Below, in pieces: positions 25,157 to 33,556 of a stretch of 64,000 bases of DNA. Source of the DNA: MFD00082-c5 sp963697995 (GTDB lineage: Bacteria > Chlamydiota > Chlamydiia > Chlamydiales > JAJFMB01); assembly GCA_963697995.1 (NCBI GenBank), contig OY969110.1, positions 620,001 to 684,000 of the forward strand. The letters run 5' to 3'. The position numbers and the translations under genes are program-made. Position 1 is the stretch's first letter, and the number at the start of each line of letters is the position of its first letter. A model generated the notes under the pieces. The model was not told the origin of the DNA. It saw nothing but the letters and a program-made list of their open reading frames with translations, and ran no database searches.

Positions 25157-26274
25157 GAAAGACAAAGAGCCTCTTCCTCTTTTAAGGCCAAAACAAGGGC
25201 CTGTACCACTCTGTCTTGATCCTCTTCTTTTAAGAAGGGGTGCATCGGCAAACTCATCACTTCTTGAGAAACGGCTTCGACAACAGGGAAGTCACCCTTT
25301 TTGTATCCCAAATCAGAAAAAATCGACTGTTCGTGAAGCCCTTTTGGGTAATAAATCCCAGTTGGAATGCCTTGAAGAGAGAGAGCTTTCATCACCTCTT
25401 CCCGATTTTTCACACGAATCGTGTACTGAGCATAGGTGTGGGTGTTACCTTGCTGAATAACGGGTGTGATGCAATAGGGGCTTAACAACTGAGTGTATCT
25501 TGCCCCAATCAGCTCCCTTGCTTTTACCTCTGCAGGATAAAAGGGAAGTTTTGCCAAGAGAACGGCTGCCTGAAGGGTGTCTAAACGCCCATTTAATCCG
25601 ACCAACGTGTGCTCATACCGCTTCTCTCCCCCATAAGTGCGAATCTGCCTCATTTTTTTTGCAAGGAGCTCATCATTTGTAAAAAGGGCTCCTCCATCCC
25701 CATAACACCCCAAAGGTTTTGCGGGAAAAAAGCTCGTTGCGCCAATGAGAGAGACTCCACAACTTTTTTTTCCTTTCTGAGTCGCCCCAAAACTTTGAGC
25801 GCCATCTTCGATGACGGGAATGTTATATTTAGCCCCAATCGCATTAATCTTTTCAAAATCGGGCATTTGTCCAAAGAGACTGACAGGCATAATCGCTTTT
25901 GTCTTTGGGGTAATGGCAGCCTCAATTTTAGTGACATCGATATTATAGGTGATTTCATCGATATCGACAAAAACGGGCTTTGCGCCAACAAGTTTCATGA
26001 CTAACGATGAGGAGATCCAGGAGAAAGGGGTCGTGATCACTTCATCCCCAGGACCAATCTCTAAGGCTCTCAAAGCGATTTCTAAGCTATCGGTGCCATT
26101 TGAAGTGGTGATGCAGTGAGAGACTTGAACAAACTCTGCTAAAGCCCTCTCCAATTCAAACACCTGCGGCCCCATGATAAAATGAGCACTTTCAAGAACA
26201 TTGTCTATAGCTTGTTTAATTTCAGTTTTATAAAGAGAGTACTGCTGCTTAAGATCGATAAATTCCACGGTCAA
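25153..26274 (-). CDS. DegT/DnrJ/EryC1/StrS sugar aminotransferase
   Basis: 373 residues of the PLP-dependent sugar aminotransferase family: FIDLKQQYSLYKTEIKQAI start (typical of the WbpE/WlbC subgroup), TSNGTDSLEIAL, VIEDGAQSFGA with Asp157, and SFFPAKPLGCYGDGG with the PLP-binding Lys186. It would install an amino group on a keto sugar made by the oxidoreductase encoded next. An N-acetyltransferase to finish a diacetamido sugar is not present in the window. It is first in the minus-strand group of three genes. Confidence 0.92.
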   Translation of the reverse strand: MTVEFIDLKQQYSLYKTEIKQAIDNVLESAHFIMGPQVFELERALAEFVQVSHCITTSNGTDSLEIALRALEIGPGDEVITTPFSWISSSLVMKLVGAKPVFVDIDEITYNIDVTKIEAAITPKTKAIMPVSLFGQMPDFEKINAIGAKYNIPVIEDGAQSFGATQKGKKSCGVSLIGATSFFPAKPLGCYGDGGALFTNDELLAKKMRQIRTYGGEKRYEHTLVGLNGRLDTLQAAVLLAKLPFYPAEVKARELIGARYTQLLSPYCITPVIQQGNTHTYAQYTIRVKNREEVMKALSLQGIPTGIYYPKGLHEQSIFSDLGYKKGDFPVVEAVSQEVMSLPMHPFLKEEDQDRVVQALVLALKEEEALCLS

Positions 26275-26316
26275 AACACCTTGTAAAAGACTGCCCAGAG
26301 TTTACCAAATCGGAAA

Positions 26317-26904
26317 TTAAACCTTAAAGGGAAAATCGGAAAATTGCAAAAGCTCTAAATCTCCCCGGCTATTGCCATAGGCCGTTAAAGTGTAATCTTT
26401 AACACCGGTATAGGCGATTAAACGGGAAACTTTCTCTTCCCCCCAGCAATTTTTTCCGAAAATCTTTCCTGTGATTTTCCCATTTTCATCCTGTTCAAGC
26501 CTTGTAGCGAGGCACTTTTCAAATCCAAGCTCGTGGGCTAAAGGTTTCAAATAGATCTCCAACGAGGCGCTAATTAAGATGAGGCGATCTGCCTTGTTTT
26601 TATGATAGGCCATTTTTTCAAAGCCCCAGGGGGTGATATGGGAGGGCAATTCTTCCCTGGCAAACGATTCTGCGATTCTTTCAAGCTCAACATACGACCG
26701 ACCCTTAAAAAATCTTGTTAGCACATGCTCTTTAACCTTTTGACGCGAAAGAATCCCTACAAGATAAGCTGCCAAAAAGGGGAGTTCCAAAAACAAAAAC
26801 CAAAGGGTTTTGGGCATGCCGACAGCATATTTTAGGAAATAAAAAAGGGTATCGCCATGGGTAAGGGTACCATCAAAATCAAAGGCGACTAGCTTATTTT
26901 TCAT
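26317..26904 (-). CDS. HAD-superfamily phosphatase, subfamily IB
   Basis: Starting at Met 26904 (195 residues) places the catalytic DFDGTLTHGD at residues 9-18, as usual for the family. Twenty more upstream codons are open but unlikely. Other motifs are LISAS (motif II) and AYGNSRGDLELL (motif IV). A hydrophobic stretch of about 25 residues (35-60) is the variable cap region found in HAD-IB phosphatases such as SerB-like and lysophospholipid-type enzymes. The substrate is unknown. It lies 42 bases downstream of the convergent-free aminotransferase gene end, on the same strand but probably transcribed separately. Confidence 0.82.
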   Translation of the reverse strand: MKNKLVAFDFDGTLTHGDTLFYFLKYAVGMPKTLWFLFLELPFLAAYLVGILSRQKVKEHVLTRFFKGRSYVELERIAESFAREELPSHITPWGFEKMAYHKNKADRLILISASLEIYLKPLAHELGFEKCLATRLEQDENGKITGKIFGKNCWGEEKVSRLIAYTGVKDYTLTAYGNSRGDLELLQFSDFPFKV

Positions 26905-27130
26905 GAAAACCACTATACCGAGGCAGAACAAAGTTCTCAAGGATGAACCTATCCCAATAATCAATTCATGCCTTTTTCACCCTTTTTGGCCAATTTTTCC
27001 TCCATTTTTTCGACTAACTTTTTAAGTTGCTCTCAAAAATGGCGAAAAAATTTGCTCAAAAATGGTAGAAAAATCCATTGAATGCATTAGTGGGATAGGT
27101 TCATAGAAAGCAAAAAACGTCTACTTCACA

Positions 27131-27381
27131 TTATTTTACTTTTCCATTTTCTTCGGAAAATAATATCGTTGTTAGATCTCTTGTTCTTTTATTGTCATTA
27201 TTAAAGGGTGGTTTTGCACAATGTGAAATAGCCTTATCATAAATCGTTTTCGTGAAGATTTTTCTCTAAACATTGATGCTTTTGGCATTTCTAAAGCTGA
27301 AATCAGGAAGCTATTGTTTCTTATACTAGGTAATCCCCCATAATCTTCTAAAAAGGCGTCGTGAATTTCAGTAATCCAAGA
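27131..27381 (-). pseudogene. Broken Doc (death-on-curing) toxin gene
   Basis: On the minus strand, WITEIHDAFLEDYGGLPSIR and NNSFLISALEMPKAS match the N-terminal half of Doc toxins. In a second frame, IYDKAISHCAKPPFNNDNKR continues with Thr-Arg and carries a degraded Fic/Doc HPFxxxNKRT motif (the His is replaced by Pro). A frameshift separates the two parts, the extreme N-terminus is replaced by the 81-bp repeat, and the C-terminus is cut short at 27131. No Phd antitoxin gene is seen. The normal product would be a kinase-like Fic toxin acting on EF-Tu. Confidence 0.7.
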
Positions 27382-27547
27382 GTATACTCCGGATTTGGCG
27401 ACCATTTTAGGAGTATACTCCTTTTTTGGCCGCAAAACCTTGACTTCATCGCCAAATAAGGAGTATACTCCGGATTTGGCGACCATTTTAGGAGTACACT
27501 CCTTATTTGGCCGCAAAATATTGGCTTCATCGCCAAATAAGGAGTAT
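27380..27547 (+). repeat. 81-bp tandem repeat with operator-like palindromes
   Basis: Two 81-bp units and the start of a third lead up to the ATPase gene. Each unit contains two copies of the palindrome GGAGTATACTCC or a near match (about 27379-27390, 27410-27421, 27460-27471, 27491-27502), and the last, GGAGTATCCC at 27541, includes the ribosome site. ATTTGGCGA / TCGCCAAAT pairs enclose the inner part. Because 81 is a multiple of three, both strands stay open across the array. The layout suggests an operator cluster or translational control region for the downstream gene. Confidence 0.85.
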
Positions 27548-27550
27548 CCC

Positions 27551-28729
27551 ATGATTCACCGTTTCCTTAAACTCTCAAAAAAGAGAAGCTTTTTTTTGTT
27601 TGGTCCTCGAAATACGGGAAAAAGCACCCTAGTTGAAACTTATTTTACCTCCGATTTTTCAATTTATTTTGATCTACTTAATGCAAACATCCAGGAAGAA
27701 TTCCTTAAAAATCCGATGAGCCTTGCTGAAAAGGTTCTTCCCCTTCCCGACGAGATCACTCATGTTATTATCGATGAAATTCAAAAAGTTCCTAAATTAC
27801 TCGATGTCGTTCAACTGTTGATGAAAGAAACTAAAAAGTGTTTTATAATGACGGGATCTAGTGCAAGAAAATTAAAGCATGAAGGGATCAATCTTCTTGC
27901 GGGAAGGGCTTTTGTATACCATCTTTTTCCTTTTACTAGCTTTGAGCTCAAAAACCTGTTTAACCTTGAGAAAGCTCTAAGTTGGGGACTGCTCCCGCAA
28001 ATTTTCGACATGGAGACAGATGACGAAAAATTCAATTTTCTCAAAGCCTATTCTCATACTTATCTGAAAGAGGAAATCTGGAATGAACATATTGTGAGAA
28101 AACTCCTTCCCTTCCAACGCTTTTTAGAAGTTGCTGCACAAACTAATGGAAAATTAATCAATTATTCTAAAATTGCAAGAGATGTTGGTGTCGATCCAAA
28201 AACTGTACAGGAATACTACACTATTTTAGAGGATACTCTGGTGGGTTTTATGTTAGAGCCTTTTCACAACTCTTTCCGGAAACGTCTGGTAGAGAGCCCC
28301 AAATTTTATTTTTTTGATACAGGGATAGTAAGAGCTCTTTCAAGAACCCTCACAACACCACTTGAACCTCGAACAATCCCTTACGGAGATGCTTTTGAGC
28401 ACTTCATTATTTTAGAGATTCACAAACTGATTCACTACTTTCCAACGGAGTACCGTCTTTCTTTCCTCATGACAAAAGCTGGATCAGAAGCTGATCTCGT
28501 CATCGAAAGACCTGGAAAACCCCTTCTCTGCATTGAAATCAAAAGCACAGATCAAATAGAGAGAGAAGCTCTTAAAAGTTTTATAAAGCTGACAGAAGAT
28601 ATTCCAAATTCTGAAGCGATTTGCCTTAGCCGAGATCCTTTCCTAAAAAAGTTTGAGCATGTGACAGCCTATCCTTGGCAAGAAGGCATAAAAAAAATAT
28701 TCTCAAAAGAACTTAACGGGAAAGAGTGA
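27551..28729 (+). CDS. AAA ATPase with DUF4143 domain
   Basis: 392 residues from ATG 27551, placed seven bases after AAGGAG. A TTG 156 bases upstream would add only repeat-encoded residues. Walker A GPRNTGKST is at 18-26, then VIIDEIQKVPKLLD (Walker B) and MTGSSARKL (sensor). Residues about 190-390 match DUF4143: SKIARDVGVDPKTVQEYY (a helix-turn-helix-like stretch), FYFFDTGIVRAL, and a restriction-endonuclease-like end GSEADLVIE ... CIEIKS. The family is common next to mobile and defence genes but has no settled function. Confidence 0.9.
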   Translation: MIHRFLKLSKKRSFFLFGPRNTGKSTLVETYFTSDFSIYFDLLNANIQEEFLKNPMSLAEKVLPLPDEITHVIIDEIQKVPKLLDVVQLLMKETKKCFIMTGSSARKLKHEGINLLAGRAFVYHLFPFTSFELKNLFNLEKALSWGLLPQIFDMETDDEKFNFLKAYSHTYLKEEIWNEHIVRKLLPFQRFLEVAAQTNGKLINYSKIARDVGVDPKTVQEYYTILEDTLVGFMLEPFHNSFRKRLVESPKFYFFDTGIVRALSRTLTTPLEPRTIPYGDAFEHFIILEIHKLIHYFPTEYRLSFLMTKAGSEADLVIERPGKPLLCIEIKSTDQIEREALKSFIKLTEDIPNSEAICLSRDPFLKKFEHVTAYPWQEGIKKIFSKELNGKE

Positions 28730-28831
28730 ATTATTGGGTCAATCGTTAAAATGGGAAAATTGCGATGTTTTTGTCTCGTCGGTGCAATTTCACACCATTT
28801 AATTAGCAGGACAAAATTACATCATTTCTAA

Positions 28832-29026
28832 TTAAATAGTCGGCCCAGTGTCAGAGGATTGGAAATTAGAGCATTGATTCTCTAAATTTTCTTGAAGGAA
28901 CTTTGCCAATTCATAAATCCTACAATCTTGTTCCTCTAAATCTGTACCTCTTTCAACACTATCGCAAAAAGCATCGACTCTCCCAATAAAATCATTAATC
29001 ATAAAAAAAAACTGCTGCTCTCCCAT
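28832..29026 (-). CDS. Possible small protein, unknown
   Basis: A 64-residue frame (MGEQQFFFMINDFIGRVDAF ... ELAKFLQENLENQCSN) looks helical and has ordinary composition. The first ATG lies directly on a TATAAT-like sequence, so Met9 would be the more sensible start. No good ribosome site is visible. The stop region includes TAGTCGGCCC, which matches the outer ten bases of the miniature element and may be a scar or chance. Nothing else is seen in 28730-29174. Confidence 0.3.
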   Translation of the reverse strand: MGEQQFFFMINDFIGRVDAFCDSVERGTDLEEQDCRIYELAKFLQENLENQCSNFQSSDTGPTI

Positions 29027-29174
29027 TATAAAATAATTGCATTTTTAAAAACATGTACTTTGTAAATAAATAAAAGATAACCGTAATCGATTCAATTAGT
29101 CGTGTACGATGGTATGAAAATGACACCGGCGAAACTTTAAAACATCGCTATAGACCCATTTCTCTTATCTTAAG

Positions 29175-30668
29175 CTAACTGAATTTAACAAGCTGCTGAT
29201 TATCGTCGATGGTAAGCTCAACATCCTTAAAATGAGAGGTTAACGCTCCCATTTTTTTCATCACCGTCTGATCGATATAAGTCACAGCACTAAGGCTAAT
29301 CTCAATTTTCTTTCCCTCTTGAGCGATCTCCTCTAACATATTTTTAAACTTCAAATAACTTAAAAAAGTTAAAGGGCCATCGATCACAAGTTTTATCTTA
29401 TCTTCCCCCCTCTCTAAAGTGAATACAGGTAAAAAAAGATCTTTTAAAGAGTGACCTCTAAAACACAAAAGCAAAAGCTCTAAACAAAAACCCGTTGCTA
29501 CCCCAACTAGCAAGTCGACCTCTAAAGTCACTATAAACGTCGTCATAAACACCAAAAATTGGTCCCATCCCTCTTTATAAGCTAGTTGAAACTGATTAAA
29601 AGAGGCCAGGCGAAGTCCCACAAAAATCAAAAGAGCTGCAAGGGCCGAGAGAGGAGTTAGATTAATCAACTGAGGGCAACAAACAGCTGCGAGCAAAATA
29701 AAAAGCCCATGAAAAAGATTTCCCCTTCCAGAAGTTGCCCCTAAATCGGTATTGGCTTTACTCCGAACAATTTCAGAAATCACCGGTAGCCCCCCCAAAA
29801 AAGAGCCCACAAGATTCACAGCCCCAATCGCTCTCAAATCTTTATTGAGATCAGAGGCGTGTCCCCTCTTTTGAAGCGCATCCATCGCGCAGACGGTCAA
29901 TAGCGATTCCACCGAACCCACAAGGGAAAATAATAGAATGTGTTTAAAACTTATCCATGTCAAAATTTTTGAAAAATCGGGGGTTACAAGGCCTTCAAAA
30001 AAATGCTCCGGCAAATGAATTAACAATTTTGGAGAAGAAACATTTAAACCAAAAAAAAGAGTCAGCGGCACCACAAGAACCAAAATCACAAGAGAGGAAG
30101 GAATAAAAGAAAATTTTTTAATACGAGGCCAAAATGAGGCTATGAGAAAAGACAAAATGCCAATCCCAAGAGCAATAGGATTGAATTCATAAAACTTTTT
30201 AGGAAACTGATAAAGAAGTGTTAGAGGCTTTGTCGCTTGAGGGGTGATCCCGGCTAAAACATAAATCTGTTTTGCAATGATGATCACACCGATAGCTGCT
30301 AGTAGGCCGTGGATGACAGAATGAGGCATGATCTCGGCAAAAACCGCCTTTTTAAAAAAGGCTATTAGTAACTGAACAAGCCCCGCCACAACAGCAACAG
30401 CCAAAGCGAGTTTATACCCCACAAAGAGGTCCCCCTCTCCAAGCTCCTGTATGGCCCCTAAAACAATAACGATCATTCCAGCAGCAGGCCCCTTGATTGT
30501 CAGCCCCTGACCCCCTGCAAAGTACCCCACAATTCCTCCCACAATTCCCGAAATAATCCCAGCCATCGGAGGAGCCCCACTAGCCACAGAAATCGCTAAA
30601 CAAAGAGGCAGCGCCAAAAGAAACACACCAAAACCTGCAACAACATCTTTATTTAATTCACTTTTCAT
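29175..30668 (-). CDS. SulP-family anion transporter with STAS domain
   Basis: 497 residues: about 12 hydrophobic segments (residues 5-400) beginning LNKDVVAGFGVFLLALPLCL, with GGIVGYFAGGQGLTIKGPAAG (first 20 residues shown in part: the Gly-rich SulP motif), EIVRSKANTDLGATSGRGN, and a C-terminal STAS domain (about 405-497). SulP proteins carry sulfate, bicarbonate or dicarboxylates with Na+ or H+. The substrate is not readable from sequence. Sulfate would fit a host of the sulfotransferase-like gene, and bicarbonate would fit the carbonic anhydrase, but neither gene is adjacent. Confidence 0.92.
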   Translation of the reverse strand: MKSELNKDVVAGFGVFLLALPLCLAISVASGAPPMAGIISGIVGGIVGYFAGGQGLTIKGPAAGMIVIVLGAIQELGEGDLFVGYKLALAVAVVAGLVQLLIAFFKKAVFAEIMPHSVIHGLLAAIGVIIIAKQIYVLAGITPQATKPLTLLYQFPKKFYEFNPIALGIGILSFLIASFWPRIKKFSFIPSSLVILVLVVPLTLFFGLNVSSPKLLIHLPEHFFEGLVTPDFSKILTWISFKHILLFSLVGSVESLLTVCAMDALQKRGHASDLNKDLRAIGAVNLVGSFLGGLPVISEIVRSKANTDLGATSGRGNLFHGLFILLAAVCCPQLINLTPLSALAALLIFVGLRLASFNQFQLAYKEGWDQFLVFMTTFIVTLEVDLLVGVATGFCLELLLLCFRGHSLKDLFLPVFTLERGEDKIKLVIDGPLTFLSYLKFKNMLEEIAQEGKKIEISLSAVTYIDQTVMKKMGALTSHFKDVELTIDDNQQLVKFS

Positions 30669-30763
30669 ACAACCAATCCTTTGAAAAAAAGAGATGATAC
30701 ATCTTCTTTGATTAATTCACAAAACAATAGCCAATAATTGGACAACTGCAATACAATAGCGGC

Positions 30764-31468
30764 ATGATGAGATTTTTTGTAATTTTACTCCTTCTTTTTT
30801 CTCTAAGCTGCTGTCAGCTTGTCCACAGAATTAGAAGTGAGGATCCCATTAAGAAGGACTCCGATCCATTTACAGATGTGGTCTTGCGCTATTCAACGGC
30901 TCTCAAATATGAAAAAAACCTCAATTTGGAAGACTCTTTTGTCTGCTACGAAAATGGGAAAGCAAAAAGTGTGCGAATGGACTTTATCAGCCAGGATGTG
31001 ATTTCCCTTTGCGAAGCAAGATTTCTGCTCGTCGATCTGGTCGAGGGTTTTTTAAAGGAGATCAATCGAACACGCGATGCTGTTGGTGAATCGGTTAAAG
31101 GGCATTTTTCCCCTGATGACTTAGAAATTTACATCCACTACGAATGTGACTACGTAGGATACGTCGACACGGCCTATATCGGCTGGATTCGCTTAAAAGA
31201 TGGCATCTCTGTCTTTTATGCAGGAGATATCGATAGCTATACACAAGATTTTTGGCACAGTCGGCAAGAGCCTTACTCAAAAAGCTTAGAGATTGCCACT
31301 GTGATGAGAGATTCTGAGGCCGCTTATAAGGCGACCCATCACGTCCGAGCTGAACGTTCATTTTTTGGTGATCATGACTTTAATAGCAACTCTTGGTTCT
31401 CTGGAAGATCAGGTGGGCAACATTCGCAATTGCGTCCGTACTCGCAAGCCCCTGCTACCAGACTTTAA
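30764..31468 (+). CDS. Predicted lipoprotein, unknown family
   Basis: 234 residues with a short lipoprotein signal: hydrophobic VILLLLFSLSCC with a lipobox-like Leu-Ser-Cys at about 16. The mature part is soluble and rich in Asp/Glu and aromatic residues (IHYECDYVGYVDTAYIGWIR). Function is unknown. Its last 95-104 bases overlap the next gene in another frame. The final 35 residues (SNSWFSGRSGGQHSQLRPYS) differ in character from the rest, which could mean a real dual-coding overlap or a frameshift that hides the true end. Confidence 0.65.
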   Translation: MMRFFVILLLLFSLSCCQLVHRIRSEDPIKKDSDPFTDVVLRYSTALKYEKNLNLEDSFVCYENGKAKSVRMDFISQDVISLCEARFLLVDLVEGFLKEINRTRDAVGESVKGHFSPDDLEIYIHYECDYVGYVDTAYIGWIRLKDGISVFYAGDIDSYTQDFWHSRQEPYSKSLEIATVMRDSEAAYKATHHVRAERSFFGDHDFNSNSWFSGRSGGQHSQLRPYSQAPATRL

Positions 31469-32645
31469 AGCCGAAAAAATTGTCCCACCAAATGGTGCTC
31501 TTAGAGTGATCGTTTGGGAGCATTATTGGGGATTTTGGGGAAAACTCATTGAGCCAAAAGGACAAAAAGAGAAAGAGGTGAACCAAATTTTAGGACGCCT
31601 TAAAACCCTCTTCAAAAAATTCCTAGAGAACTGCCAACAAGTCCAAACAAATTACACCGATTATCTCACAAAAAATTTCTCCATTGAGAAATCAAAAGAC
31701 GCAAGAATTCTTTTGCAACGCCTATACTACCTTTTTAAAGACATGAGAGATTTAAAAAACACCTCCTATGCCTTTGCAAAACCTCATAAAACTTTAAAAC
31801 ACCTTACGAGAATCGCCCTTTTTGAAGGGTATTTGCAAAATGGGATCCCTGGCCCTCTTATCAAAAAGATTTTTCAAAACACTCCTTTAAATGAGGAAGA
31901 GAGCGCTGAATTAAAAGGAGTGACTTCCCGCATCAAAAACAGGGGGATGTCCCTAAAAGAGCTTCATAAAACCTTAATCTCACTAAAAGCTGTTTTATCG
32001 CCTGAAACTGCTGCCGATGCCATCGTCCAAATGGAGCATAAACTTTTCGAAGAGTACCCTGATTTGTTTAAGGAAAAAGATCCCAAACAGATGAAATGGC
32101 GCTCATCCTTAAAAAAGGGAGACCGCATCGAGGAATTTGAACTTGGTGAGGAGCTTAAAGGAGCCTCAAAAGAGGAGGGGAAGCATAGGGTCTTTGCGAT
32201 TGTGAACCGCCCTGATGTGGTATTCGTCGCAAGTATTAATCCGACCCTTTTAGCTCTTCGTCTCTTTTATCAAAAACACTTTAACTCAGGTCTTAAGTCC
32301 CCTGAGTGTATAAAGTTAGATCCTCAAGGCCGTTTTGCCCTTTTTGAAAGGTTCCCCTACCCTGTAAAAAACTTAACATGGGAAAGCGTTTCAAGCGTCA
32401 CAAAAGAGGATAAAGAGCTTCTTCAACCATTTATCAACCTTGCCAAATGGTGCCAGGAAGAGGAAATGTTTTTATCTGCCTTAAATGTCGATGACCTCTT
32501 TTTTGACGACAAAGATACTTTAAGAAGCATCAAAATGACGGCCCTTACCCATTACGATATCGATGCGCTTAAAAAATTTTTAAAAGAACTCTCGAAGGGA
32601 AATGCCCTAATATTAAACTACCTCGAAAAAGCTGTCTTTGGTTGA
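31374..32645 (+). CDS. Unknown soluble protein, possibly kinase-fold
   Basis: About 423 residues from ATG 31374. TTG 31365 and GTG 31413 (after GGAAG) are alternatives. The first 260 residues are helical and lysine-rich. The last 150 (HRVFAIVNRPDVVFVASIN ... LDPQGRFALFERF ... NLAKWCQEEEMFLSALNVDD) have the spacing of a protein-kinase fold with ATP-lobe strands, a hinge and a catalytic-loop-like segment, but the canonical HRD and DFG residues are not evident. A degenerate kinase is therefore only a suggestion. It overlaps the lipoprotein gene, so the two probably work together. Confidence 0.6.
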   Translation: MTLIATLGSLEDQVGNIRNCVRTRKPLLPDFKAEKIVPPNGALRVIVWEHYWGFWGKLIEPKGQKEKEVNQILGRLKTLFKKFLENCQQVQTNYTDYLTKNFSIEKSKDARILLQRLYYLFKDMRDLKNTSYAFAKPHKTLKHLTRIALFEGYLQNGIPGPLIKKIFQNTPLNEEESAELKGVTSRIKNRGMSLKELHKTLISLKAVLSPETAADAIVQMEHKLFEEYPDLFKEKDPKQMKWRSSLKKGDRIEEFELGEELKGASKEEGKHRVFAIVNRPDVVFVASINPTLLALRLFYQKHFNSGLKSPECIKLDPQGRFALFERFPYPVKNLTWESVSSVTKEDKELLQPFINLAKWCQEEEMFLSALNVDDLFFDDKDTLRSIKMTALTHYDIDALKKFLKELSKGNALILNYLEKAVFG

Positions 32646-32722
32646 GATTAAACTGAACTTATTGACTTTTCGAAAACTTAATGCGAAAATGACCCGCTTA
32701 ATGATTTAAAAGGACTCTTTTT

Positions 32723-33556
32723 ATGCCTTTGTTTCTTTTCCTTCTTGCCTTAAGTTTCCCCTCCCTTTTTGCCTCAGAGGGAGTCTCCTTAAGTCACGTC
32801 TACCAAAAAAACTCCCATCTTCAATGGGATTTGGCGATCGAAAGTCTCTCCCATTTTCCTTTAAATCCAACCGATAAAGTGCTCGACGTCGGAAGTGGCG
32901 ACGGAAAAATCACCGCACACATTGCTAAACTCGTTCCGAATGGAGTCGTCGTTGGACTCGATGTTTCAAAAAACATGGTGAATACGGCCACATCCCTTTT
33001 TCAAAAAAGCAACCTGCTTTTTATTCAAGGAACCGCCACACAAATCCCCTTTAAAAACCAATTTGATAAAATCGTTTCCTTTTCAACTCTTCATTGGGTT
33101 TTAGAGCAGGACGTGGCCATCAACTCCTTAAAAGAGAGCTTAAAAGAGGGAGGTGCCATGCTCCTTTTGCTCTATGGAAAAGCACCCAATAACATTGGCG
33201 CCATCGCTGAAAAAATCACCTCCCTTCCAAAATGGTCACCCTATTTCCCCACTCTTAAAAAAGAGCGCGTCTATTTCGATCTCGATGAGTATAAAGACCT
33301 TTTAACGGAAGCTAATCTCCTTGTGACTGCTCTAAGTAACAAGCAAGTCACTTACCTCTACAAAGATAGAGCTTCCCTCACCCAATTCACAAAACCTTTA
33401 ATCAACTTTATCGATCACTTACCTTTAACCCTACAGTCTGAATTTGTCGAAGATTTTCTCGATGAGATGCTTATAAATGATCCCCCTTTTCCAGATGGCT
33501 CGATCGGGATTCGATACTCTGTCATCGAAGCTATAGCCATTAAACGCACGTTATGA
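32723..33556 (+). CDS. SAM-dependent methyltransferase with signal peptide
   Basis: 277 residues. Residues 1-17 (PLFLFLLALSFPSLFA) form a good Sec signal with an Ala-Ser-Glu cleavage site. The rest is a class I methyltransferase with motif I VLDVGSGDGK at 53-62, VVGLDVSKNMV, and FDKIVSFSTLHWV, similar to BioC/trans-aconitate methyltransferases. Export of a SAM-using enzyme is unusual because SAM is cytoplasmic in bacteria. A TTGACT (32662) / GAAAAT (32685) pair with 17-bp spacing lies upstream. It is coupled to recC by ATGA, which places it in the recCBD transcript. Confidence 0.87.
   Translation: MPLFLFLLALSFPSLFASEGVSLSHVYQKNSHLQWDLAIESLSHFPLNPTDKVLDVGSGDGKITAHIAKLVPNGVVVGLDVSKNMVNTATSLFQKSNLLFIQGTATQIPFKNQFDKIVSFSTLHWVLEQDVAINSLKESLKEGGAMLLLLYGKAPNNIGAIAEKITSLPKWSPYFPTLKKERVYFDLDEYKDLLTEANLLVTALSNKQVTYLYKDRASLTQFTKPLINFIDHLPLTLQSEFVEDFLDEMLINDPPFPDGSIGIRYSVIEAIAIKRTL

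Noticed and set aside
27380..27547. CRISPR-like array
   Set aside because: The 81-bp units repeat in full with no unique spacers, and there are no cas genes nearby.
27395..27550. N-terminal extension of the DUF4143 ATPase from a TTG
   Set aside because: The added residues are only repeat sequence, and the ATG at 27551 has a well-placed AAGGAG.
27172..27552. A 126-codon minus-strand frame beginning in the 81-bp repeats
   Set aside because: Its first half is translated repeat and its second half is one frame of the broken Doc gene, so it is not an intact gene.
29090..29174. Short frame with RVRWYENDTGETLKHRYRP resembling a gene remnant
   Set aside because: Only about 30 codons between stops and no recognised family, so it could not be supported as a pseudogene.
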